Positions 1-5,573 of a stretch of DNA of 8,405 nt are shown one piece after another. The notes beneath the pieces are model-generated. The model saw only the letters and a list, made by a program, of their open reading frames with translations, did not search any database and was not told the DNA's origin. The translations under genes were made by a program, and so were the position numbers. Numbering within the stretch: the first letter of the stretch is position 1; each line of letters opens with the position of its first letter. This DNA comes from an uncultured Phycisphaerales bacterium (GTDB lineage: Bacteria; Planctomycetota; Phycisphaerae; WQYP01), in the NCBI GenBank assembly GCA_903868035.1, contig CAIPTQ010000112.1:1-8405 (forward strand), written 5' to 3'.

Positions 1-2
1 AC

Positions 3-392
3 CAGTTGAACGCCATCTCCGCCACCTTCAAGGATCCATGGCGCGACGACCTGCTCTACCTCCTCGCCGACGCCCGCAACCTCGACCCGCTCTACGCCAC
101 CGACCGCCGCGAACTCGCCCGCGGCATGGGCCGCCTGACCGACTGCACCAAGGCCCTGCATGCCGCCGGCGCCCTCATCGTCGCCCATGCCGATGACGTC
201 CCCAGCCCCGTCACCCTCAACGTCAACGGATACCCGGTCGCAGGCAAAGGCAACGTCATCTTCGCCTGGGCGCTCCCCCTGGCCGGCACCCCGCCCCAAC
301 AGCCGCTCAAGCTCCCCCTCAAACCGACCAATCTTGGCGTCGCCCCCATCCGCACTCCCTTCATCCCTGACATCAACCCGGAGGCCCCGTGA
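3..392 (+). CDS. 3' end of an unrecognised protein gene (5' partial)
   Basis: The frame is open from the left edge and ends at TGA 390-392, so about 130 C-terminal residues are visible and the true start lies outside the window. A TTG at position 6 is in frame but has no reason to be the start. I do not recognise the family. The visible part has a charged, probably helical segment (WRDDLLYLLADARNLDPLY, then RELARGMGRL), an Ala-rich helix, a stretch that could form beta strands (VTLNVNGYPVAGKGNVIFAW) and a proline-rich tail. No membrane segment is seen. Its stop overlaps the GTG start of the ABC ATPase gene by 4 nt, which implies translational coupling and a common operon, so it may be an accessory part of the transporter. 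Codon use matches the downstream genes, supporting it as a real gene. Confidence 0.7.
   Translation, partial: QLNAISATFKDPWRDDLLYLLADARNLDPLYATDRRELARGMGRLTDCTKALHAAGALIVAHADDVPSPVTLNVNGYPVAGKGNVIFAWALPLAGTPPQQPLKLPLKPTNLGVAPIRTPFIPDINPEAP
380..384 (+). promoter_or_regulatory. Ribosome binding site for the ABC ATPase gene
   Basis: GGAGG lies 4 nt before the GTG at 389, inside the last codons of the preceding gene. It supports GTG rather than a later ATG as the start, and fits the GTGA stop-start overlap. Confidence 0.65.
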
Positions 393-1336
393 GCGTCACC
401 ATTCAAACCATCAACCTCACCAAGCGCTTCAACGCCTCCGGCAAGGTGCTACTGGCGCTCAACAATCTCAATCTCTCCATCGAGGAGGGCGACTGCTTCG
501 GCTTCATCGGCCCCAACGGCGCGGGCAAGTCCACCACCATCAAAATCCTCGCCACCCTCCTGCAGCCCACCTGGGGCGAGGCCCGCATCTGCAATTATGT
601 CGTCGGCTATGAATCGCGGAAAATCCGCCCGCTCATCGGCTACGTCCCCGATTCCTTCGGGGCCTACGAGGACATGGTCGTCCAGGAATACCTCGAATTC
701 TTCGCCGCCGCCTACGACATCAACGGTGCCAAGCGCAAACAGATGGTCGATGACGTGCTCAACCTCACCGACCTGGCCTACAAGCGCGACGCGATGGTTG
801 ATGCCCTCTCCAAGGGCATGCAGCAGCGACTCAGCCTCGCCCGCGTGCTTCTCCACGACCCGCGCGTGCTGCTGCTGGATGAACCCGCCTCCGGCCTGGA
901 CCCCCGCGCCCGCATCGAGATTCGCGAGCTCCTCAAGGAGCTCAAGAAGATGGGCAAGACCATCCTCATCTCCTCCCACATCCTCCCGGAGCTTGCCGAC
1001 CTGTGCAACAAGGTCGGCATCATCGAACGCGGCGAACTGATCTTCGCGGGCACCGTCGAGGCCGCCTTCCGCAAGGCCGCCATCGGGCAGGTGCTCCATG
1101 TCGGCGTCGCGGAGCGCACCGCTGATGCGGCCAACCTTCTTCGGCAGACGCCGGGCATCGCCGGCGTGGCGCTCGATGACGGCGTCCTCCATGTCACCCT
1201 CAACACCGACGTCACCGACCACTCCTTCATCGCCCAGCGCCTCCTGGCCGAAAACTACCGGCTGACGTTGCTGCATGAGGAAGAAGTCAACTTGGAAACC
1301 GCCTTCATGCGCTTAACAAAAGGAGTCGTGCAATAA
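389..1336 (+). CDS. ABC-2 type transporter ATP-binding protein (CcmA/COG1131-like)
   Basis: This 315-residue protein is the cytoplasmic ATPase of an ABC transporter; it would bind and hydrolyse ATP to drive the permease encoded next. Visible motifs are Walker A GPNGAGKST (41-49), signature LSKGMQQR (140-147, a variant of LSGGQ/LSGGM), Walker B VLLLDEP (160-166) with catalytic Glu165, D-loop SGLD (168-171) and switch His197 in SSHI. The Q-loop position reads GYVPDSFGAYEDM, with Asp88 where many ABC proteins have Gln; this PD form is known to me from ABC-2 exporter ATPases. Residues from about 230 to 315 form the extra C-terminal domain usual in this family. The GTG start is supported by GGAGG at 380-384 and the 4-nt overlap with the preceding stop. 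The substrate cannot be read from the sequence; ABC-2 systems export polysaccharides, drugs or proteins, or act in membrane processes such as gliding. Confidence 0.96.
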   Translation: MSVTIQTINLTKRFNASGKVLLALNNLNLSIEEGDCFGFIGPNGAGKSTTIKILATLLQPTWGEARICNYVVGYESRKIRPLIGYVPDSFGAYEDMVVQEYLEFFAAAYDINGAKRKQMVDDVLNLTDLAYKRDAMVDALSKGMQQRLSLARVLLHDPRVLLLDEPASGLDPRARIEIRELLKELKKMGKTILISSHILPELADLCNKVGIIERGELIFAGTVEAAFRKAAIGQVLHVGVAERTADAANLLRQTPGIAGVALDDGVLHVTLNTDVTDHSFIAQRLLAENYRLTLLHEEEVNLETAFMRLTKGVVQ

Positions 1337-1338
1337 CG

Positions 1339-1404
1339 GTTTGTAGTACAGGCTTTAGCCTGTCTGCGCCCGCACAACGACAGGCTAAAGCCTGTACTAC
1401 AAAC
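1339..1404. repeat. REPIN-like inverted repeat between ATPase and permease genes
   Basis: Two 26-nt arms, 1339-1364 and 1379-1404, are exact reverse complements around a 14-nt centre (1365-1378). Each arm is itself a small palindrome: ACAGGCT at 1348-1354 and AGCCTGT at 1357-1363, preceded by GTAG at 1343-1346 (CTAC at 1397-1400 on the other arm). A GTAG tetranucleotide before a short hairpin is the layout of REP sequences mobilised by TnpA-REP (RAYT) transposases in other bacteria, and two REPs in inverse order form a REPIN. The element fills nearly all of the 75-nt gap between the genes. No T-run follows, so it is not a typical intrinsic terminator, but the transcript could fold into a long hairpin. 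A related single unit is at 6349-6370. The inverted repeat is certain; the REPIN label is inference. Confidence 0.85.
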
Positions 1405-1411
1405 AACATAT

Positions 1412-3313
1412 ATGGCCTCCCCTTTCAACATCCTCAAGCTCGCCCCCTTCAACCCCATCCTCCTGCGCGTCGTCACCGCCGGCGGCCGCCGCCTGCGCCA
1501 CGCCTTCACCCGCTGGAGCTACCTCGCACTGCTCATCATCGTCCTGCTCATCACCATGGTCGCCGGCTCCACCAACAGTCCCTCCCTCTCCGACTACGCC
1601 AAGGCCGCCTCCAACATCTTCAGTTGGATTTCCTACGTCCAGCTCGGCATGATCTGCCTCCTCGCACCCGTCTTCTGCGCCTCGGCCATCACCCAGGAAC
1701 GCGACTCCCAAACCTACAACATCCTCCTGGCCACCCCCCTCTCCAACGCCCAGATCGTCCTGGGCTCGCTCTTCTCCCGCCTTTACTACGTCGTCGCCCT
1801 CCTCCTCTCGGGCGTGCCCGTCTTTGCCATCACCCTGCTGTACGGCGGCGTCACCGCCAACAGCATCGCCCTCTCGTTCGCCATCGCCCTTTCCACTGCC
1901 CTCTTCACCGGCTCGCTGGCCATCGCCATTGCCGTCTTCCGCCTGGGCTCCGGCCGCACCGTCTTCTGGTTCTACGTCTTCAACGCCATCTACCTCGTCG
2001 CCTTCCTCCTCATCGACTGGTTCTGGCTCTCCGAAATTCGCGACCCCTCCGGCATGGGCACCGGCCTCCACCACACCACCTGGCTTACCTCCATCCACCC
2101 CTTCCTCGCCCTCCAGTCCGTCGTCAGCCCCACCTCCTATCCCACCCCGGACCTCACCACCCTCTCCGGGGTCAACCGTTTCGTCCGCTGGTATCTGGCG
2201 TACCCCGCCTATTCCTACGTCGCCCTCACCACCACCGCCAGCCTGGCCCTGGTCCTCCCCTCCGCCATCGTCCTGCGGCGCATCGCCCAGCGCACGGAAC
2301 TGGGCCTGTGGACCCTCCTCCTGAACATCCTCCGCCACGGCAAGGAAGGCCACACCCGCCGCGCCCGCAACGTCTGGGCCAACCCCGTCGCCTGGCGCGA
2401 AGGCGTCACCCGCGCCGGCTTCTCCGGCCGCGGCCTGATGCGCTGGCTCACCATCATCGTCGGCCTGGCCGCCGCCGTCGGCCTGCTCTACGTCTATCAC
2501 AACGGCATCGCCCCCTTCGGCAAATCCCCCCTCGAATTCGCCCGCCAGATGCTCCTGGGCCTCACCATCGTCGAATTCTCCGTCGCCCTCCTCGTGGCCA
2601 CCAACACCTCCGCCTCCGCCGTCACCAAGGAGCGCGAATCCCAGACCCTCGACCTGCTCCTGGTCACCCCCATCACCTCCCGCTATTACATCTGGGGCAA
2701 GCTCCGCGGCCTGGTCTCCTTCATGCTCCCCTTTGCCGCCGTACCCACGTTCACCGTCCTGCTGGTCGTCCTCTACGACCTCATCCGCGGCCTGCACTTC
2801 GCCGCCTCCAGCGCCCCCGCGCCCGCCGAGGGCATCGACACCTTCTGGGCCCGCGCCCTGTACGCCCCCTGGGTCGTCCGCTGGGAAACCGTCATCACCC
2901 TGCCGCTGCTCCTGACCGCCATGATGGCCTGGGCCTGCATGCTGGGCCTCCAACTCTCGCTCAAGTGGGCCCGCACTCTCGTTGCCGTCATGGCGTCGGT
3001 GGGCGTCCTGGCCGGCATCTGCGGCGTCCTGGGCGTCTGCGGGTTCACCATCGCCCGCAACCTCGACTACGTCGGCACCGCCGGCTCGCTCTTCTCCCCC
3101 TTCACGGCCATCTGCGTCCTGATCGACCCCGAATCCTACTCCAAGGACTTCGGCCCCGCCGGCGCCTTCACCGCCGACGCCCAGCTCGGCGGCCGCATCC
3201 TCGTCGTCATGGTCACCCTCTCCGTCTGCACCGCCTATTGCCTCATCATCTGGGGCATGTACAAGAGCATGGTCAAAAACTTCGACATGATCATCCGCCG
3301 GCAGCACCAGTGA
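1412..3313 (+). CDS. ABC-2 family permease with two tandem permease halves
   Basis: This 633-residue, very hydrophobic protein is the membrane partner of the ATPase upstream. Hydrophobic segments are seen near 36-50, 77-92, 124-144, 150-176, 182-202, 266-286, 343-362, 380-396, 432-456, 495-512, 522-546 and 593-614. It contains two related halves. SAITQERDSQTYNILLATPL (91-110) matches SAVTKERESQTLDLLLVTPI (402-421), and NPILLRVVT (14-22) resembles NPVAWREGVT (324-333) before the first helix of each half. Single ABC-2 permeases are roughly half this length, so this looks like a duplicated and fused permease that could supply both transmembrane halves alone. ATG 1412 is the likely start because the REPIN-like element ends 7 nt upstream; no Shine-Dalgarno motif is visible before it. 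Codon use is strongly C-ending like its neighbours. Confidence 0.93.
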   Translation: MASPFNILKLAPFNPILLRVVTAGGRRLRHAFTRWSYLALLIIVLLITMVAGSTNSPSLSDYAKAASNIFSWISYVQLGMICLLAPVFCASAITQERDSQTYNILLATPLSNAQIVLGSLFSRLYYVVALLLSGVPVFAITLLYGGVTANSIALSFAIALSTALFTGSLAIAIAVFRLGSGRTVFWFYVFNAIYLVAFLLIDWFWLSEIRDPSGMGTGLHHTTWLTSIHPFLALQSVVSPTSYPTPDLTTLSGVNRFVRWYLAYPAYSYVALTTTASLALVLPSAIVLRRIAQRTELGLWTLLLNILRHGKEGHTRRARNVWANPVAWREGVTRAGFSGRGLMRWLTIIVGLAAAVGLLYVYHNGIAPFGKSPLEFARQMLLGLTIVEFSVALLVATNTSASAVTKERESQTLDLLLVTPITSRYYIWGKLRGLVSFMLPFAAVPTFTVLLVVLYDLIRGLHFAASSAPAPAEGIDTFWARALYAPWVVRWETVITLPLLLTAMMAWACMLGLQLSLKWARTLVAVMASVGVLAGICGVLGVCGFTIARNLDYVGTAGSLFSPFTAICVLIDPESYSKDFGPAGAFTADAQLGGRILVVMVTLSVCTAYCLIIWGMYKSMVKNFDMIIRRQHQ

Positions 3314-3320
3314 GCATCGT

Positions 3321-4748
3321 ATGAACAACGCAAAACCGAGCCGCCGGAAGCGCCTGTGCGTTTTGTGTTTCGCGTTGTGCGTTTTCGCCTGTTCCCCGCC
3401 GCGCGATCCGCCGCAACTTGCCGCCTATTTCGCGGACTACTCCGTGGACGAGGCCGCCCGCCAGGATGCCGACCGCCAACTGGCGGCCATCTCCGGCCCG
3501 CGCTCCGAGACGCGCCTGGCCGCCCTCACGCAAATCATCGCCGACCCGGTGCAATCCCCCACGATGCGCGTCTACGCCCTGGACCAGCTTGCCGCCGCCG
3601 ATCCGGAACGGCTGATCCGCACCGTGGCCGCCGGCCTGCCCGACTTCACCGGCGCACCACTGGATCGCGCCTGCGCCCTGGCGGCCGAGCTGCGCGATTC
3701 GCGCCTCATCGAACCCCTCATCCGTTCGCTGGATCGCGCCCTGCCCCTCGAGGACAACCGCTCCTTCCACAACCGCCCGGAAATCGCCGCGCTCGTCAAG
3801 TTGGCCTCCCGGCCGTTGGGGCAACTTCTTGAATCCACCGTCCTCAACAACACCCGCACCGTCGTTCGCGTGGCGGCGCTCGATCTGCTCCCAAGCGTCT
3901 ATGACCACCGCACCCTGATGATCTTTTTCCAGACTTTGCCCCTGCCCCGCGGCGACCTGTGGCTGGCCAACATCAAATTCTGGACCCTCGCCTTCGGCAC
4001 GCCCCCCATCGGCGCCAACGAACACGCCTGGGTCCAAACCCTCGAAGCGCCCGCCCAGGCCCCGCTCCTGGCCCAGGCCCGCGCCCATCATCTGCTTCTC
4101 GCAGGTCAATCGGACTACATCCCCGCGCCGCGCTTTATACAGACGCTGGCGCAAACGGATGAAGCCGCGCTCCGGCTGACGCGCGCCCAGTTGCTCGCGG
4201 ACCTCCAGGCCCGGCTCAGCCGCCTGACGCACGTCCGCCGGGAGCCTTCCTCCCCCGGCGCCATCGACGACGTGCCCGAAACCCTCGCCGCCTGCGAAAG
4301 GCTGCTGTCCCGCTGTGATTTGCTCAACCTGCGGCTCCTGCTGAACGGCCTGGCCGCGCCGGCCACCCGCGCGGAAATCCTGCGCCTGGGCCGGGATGAC
4401 CTCGCCGACACCGCCACCGAACACGGCGGCATCCTCACCCTGGATGCCGCCCAAAATCTCATCTTCACCGTCATCCCCCCCATGTACCCCGCCAACGACC
4501 TCCAATACATCACCTCCGATAAAGCCCTCGACCTGGCGCCCACGAGCCTGGCCCTGTTCCACTTCCACTTTCACCAGCAGGATAATGCCGAAAACGCCGG
4601 CCCCGGCGTGGGCGACCTGCTCTTCGCCCACGCCCTGCGCGCCACCTGCGTGGTGGTGACCAGCCTGGATGCCCGGTCTTTTGATGTGGATTATTACACG
4701 CCGGATGGGGCGGTGGTCGATTTGGGTGTGTATCATGCGGGCGATTGA
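3321..4748 (+). CDS. Predicted lipoprotein with HEAT-like helices and a His-rich C-terminal domain
   Basis: The 475-residue product has a basic N-terminus (KPSRRKR), a hydrophobic stretch and a plausible lipobox VFAC ending at Cys24, so export and lipid attachment are likely. Residues about 64-200 contain helix pairs of HEAT-repeat style, such as RLAALTQIIADP, MRVYALDQLAA and RDSRLIEPLIRSL. The middle is mostly helical. The C-terminal part (about 370-475) looks like beta strands and includes HFHFH (414-418), GPGVGDL (427-433), and DVDYYTPDGAVVDLGVY (455-471). The H-x-H followed by G-x-x-D and a strand recalls the JAB/JAMM metalloprotease fold, but the usual Ser is Gly429, so this is only a suggestion. 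The gene starts 7 nt after the permease stop and probably belongs to the same operon. No ribosome binding site is visible. The 3' end coincides with the left repeat bracketing the toxin-antitoxin island. Confidence 0.82.
   Translation: MNNAKPSRRKRLCVLCFALCVFACSPPRDPPQLAAYFADYSVDEAARQDADRQLAAISGPRSETRLAALTQIIADPVQSPTMRVYALDQLAAADPERLIRTVAAGLPDFTGAPLDRACALAAELRDSRLIEPLIRSLDRALPLEDNRSFHNRPEIAALVKLASRPLGQLLESTVLNNTRTVVRVAALDLLPSVYDHRTLMIFFQTLPLPRGDLWLANIKFWTLAFGTPPIGANEHAWVQTLEAPAQAPLLAQARAHHLLLAGQSDYIPAPRFIQTLAQTDEAALRLTRAQLLADLQARLSRLTHVRREPSSPGAIDDVPETLAACERLLSRCDLLNLRLLLNGLAAPATRAEILRLGRDDLADTATEHGGILTLDAAQNLIFTVIPPMYPANDLQYITSDKALDLAPTSLALFHFHFHQQDNAENAGPGVGDLLFAHALRATCVVVTSLDARSFDVDYYTPDGAVVDLGVYHAGD
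3355..3385 (+). repeat. In-frame short direct repeat in the lipoprotein signal peptide
   Basis: TGTGCGTTTT occurs at 3355-3364 and again at 3376-3385, exactly 21 nt apart, giving the repeated peptide LCVL/LCVF. GCGTTGT at 3372-3378 is also the reverse complement of ACAACGC at 3325-3331. The T-rich composition contrasts with the C-rich gene body. It may be a remnant of an intergenic repeat. Confidence 0.55.
4726..4747 (+). repeat. Left copy of imperfect direct repeat bracketing the toxin-antitoxin island
   Basis: These 22 nt encode the final GVYHAGD of the lipoprotein and most of its stop. They match 5537-5558 at 18 of 22 positions, including an uninterrupted TGTATCATG and GATTG. The copies start 811 nt apart and enclose the two low-GC genes. 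Confidence 0.6.
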
Positions 4749-4787
4749 TAGATCGCAATTGCACATAATGAACGGACATGAGAACGG

Positions 4788-4833
4788 GACCGGAATCGGT
4801 CGCGGCGTCGAGCCAACTGGCGGCATAGTTGGC
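4788..4833. promoter_or_regulatory. Two small inverted repeats upstream of the PIN toxin gene (possible operator)
   Basis: The 116-nt gap between the lipoprotein and toxin genes contains GACCG-GAAT-CGGTC (4788-4801) and GCCAACT/AGTTGGC with an 8-nt centre (4812-4818 and 4827-4833). No T-run follows either hairpin, so an operator for a toxin-antitoxin repressor is as likely as a terminator. TTGGCA at 4829-4834, followed 16 nt later by a weak GATAGA, could be a sigma-70 type promoter, which would give a nearly leaderless toxin mRNA. All functional roles are inference. Confidence 0.35.
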
Positions 4834-4864
4834 AGGCTACGCACATCAATGATAGACTCACTGC

Positions 4865-5329
4865 ATGAAGGTTTATCTCGAAACCAGCTTTGTGAGTGCG
4901 TGCGTCACCACGCGTTTGGACGCGTCCAGCGTCCACCGGAGAAGGGAGAGCCGTGAATGGTGGGAATCGGAACGCCACAAACATGAACTAGTGGTGTCTG
5001 ATGAAGTTCTGATTGAATTGGGCAACCCAGACTATCCAAGCCGTTCGGATGCCCTCGAACTCATCCGTGATGTACCTGTACTCGCCATCAGTGACGAGGC
5101 CCTCGGTCTCGCACGTATCTTTATAGATGAACAAGTGATGCCCCAGCCTCTCGGCGGCGATGCCGTGCATGTGGCCATCGCGACGCTCGCCCGCGCGGAG
5201 TACATCCTGAGTTGGAATGTGCGCCATCTGGCCAATCCCAACAAACGCCTTCACCTTGCGAAAATATGCATGCGCCTGGGCCTCACCCCGCCTGCTATAG
5301 TAACTCCAGAATCCCTTTGGGAGGAATAA
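4865..5329 (+). CDS. PIN-domain protein, VapC-like type II toxin
   Basis: This 154-residue protein has the layout of a PIN-domain ribonuclease, probably the toxin of a type II toxin-antitoxin pair that cleaves RNA and slows translation when free. Key acidic positions can be read: Glu6 in VYLETS (Asp in classic VapC, Glu in this subfamily), Glu51 in SDEVLIEL, Asp99 in GGDAVHVAIA, and Asn118 in SWNVRHL where classic VapC has Asp. These substitutions are typical of the YIETS-type PIN family as I know it, so I do not read them as damage. The EWWE motif near 31-34 and the tail PPAIVTPESL also fit. The ATG at 4865 has no Shine-Dalgarno motif. The 60 nt at 4981-5040 are 26/60 G+C, against 43/60 in a permease stretch (2461-2520), which suggests acquisition by transfer. 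The likely antitoxin gene follows after 1 nt. Confidence 0.87.
   Translation: MKVYLETSFVSACVTTRLDASSVHRRRESREWWESERHKHELVVSDEVLIELGNPDYPSRSDALELIRDVPVLAISDEALGLARIFIDEQVMPQPLGGDAVHVAIATLARAEYILSWNVRHLANPNKRLHLAKICMRLGLTPPAIVTPESLWEE
5320..5324 (+). promoter_or_regulatory. Strong ribosome binding site for the small partner gene
   Basis: GGAGG, in the last codons of the toxin gene, sits 6 nt before ATG 5331. The toxin itself has no visible site, so the downstream partner should be translated better than the toxin. Confidence 0.7.
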
Positions 5330-5330
5330 G

Positions 5331-5534
5331 ATGCCTCAAACCGCCCCACACATTGCCGCGCCCGATCCCCTCATTGATGAAATCCGCCAATACCGCGCCG
5401 CGCTGGACCAGAAGTTTGCCGGGGACTGGAATGCGTACGGCGCATTCATTCGCGAATCCGCCGCGAAAATCCGCGAGGAATTCTCCCTCAAGGACGTGAG
5501 CACGAAGGATCAGTCCCAAGACATTAGCCGGTAG
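5331..5534 (+). CDS. Small protein, probable antitoxin partner of the PIN toxin
   Basis: This 67-residue acidic-basic protein starts 1 nt after the toxin stop, behind a strong GGAGG, and is almost certainly co-transcribed with it. The core DPLIDEIRQYRAALDQKF (12-29), followed by an aromatic DWNAYGAFI and a charged helix, resembles the short helical proteins (form D-x-x-x-x-E-I-x-x-x-R) commonly encoded beside YIETS-type PIN genes. No DNA-binding motif can be identified with certainty. By position and size it is the likely antitoxin that masks the PIN active site. The order toxin then antitoxin is the reverse of the most common VapBC layout. Function is inferred from context and pattern memory, not from a recognised domain. 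Confidence 0.72.
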   Translation: MPQTAPHIAAPDPLIDEIRQYRAALDQKFAGDWNAYGAFIRESAAKIREEFSLKDVSTKDQSQDISR

Positions 5535-5536
5535 GC

Positions 5537-5558
5537 GTCTGTATCATGTAGGTGATTG
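5537..5558 (+). repeat. Right copy of imperfect direct repeat, relic of the lipoprotein 3' end
   Basis: It matches 4726-4747 at 18 of 22 positions. Read from 5539 it encodes LYHVGD, close to the lipoprotein ending VYHAGD, and then continues CSVDAP to a stop. It lies just after the antitoxin stop and before the next gene, marking the right edge of the low-GC island. Confidence 0.55.
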
Positions 5559-5573
5559 TTCGGTGGATGCCCC

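Noticed and set aside
1339..1404. Intrinsic terminator
   Set aside because: The hairpin is strong but no T-run follows, and the ATPase and permease are expected to be co-transcribed.
1624..3324. 566-codon Pro/Arg/His-rich frame on the + strand
   Set aside because: Low-complexity composition typical of a shifted frame in GC-rich DNA, fully inside the permease gene.
1397..3328. 643-codon open frame on the minus strand opposite the permease
   Set aside because: Its translation is dominated by Gly, Glu, Asp and Ala, as expected for the complement of C-ending codons in a GC-rich gene; the + strand has clear ABC-2 permease motifs.
3291..4844. 517-codon minus-strand frame opposite the lipoprotein gene
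   Set aside because: Shadow composition, with no recognisable domain; it crosses two + strand gene ends.
4669..4956. 95-codon + frame spanning the gap before the toxin gene
   Set aside because: Overlaps both the lipoprotein end and the PIN start, with no family resemblance or ribosome binding site.
5556..5573. TTG at 5556 as the start of the TolB-like protein
   Set aside because: It lies within the relic repeat and has no ribosome binding site; ATG 5574 has GGTGGA at suitable spacing.
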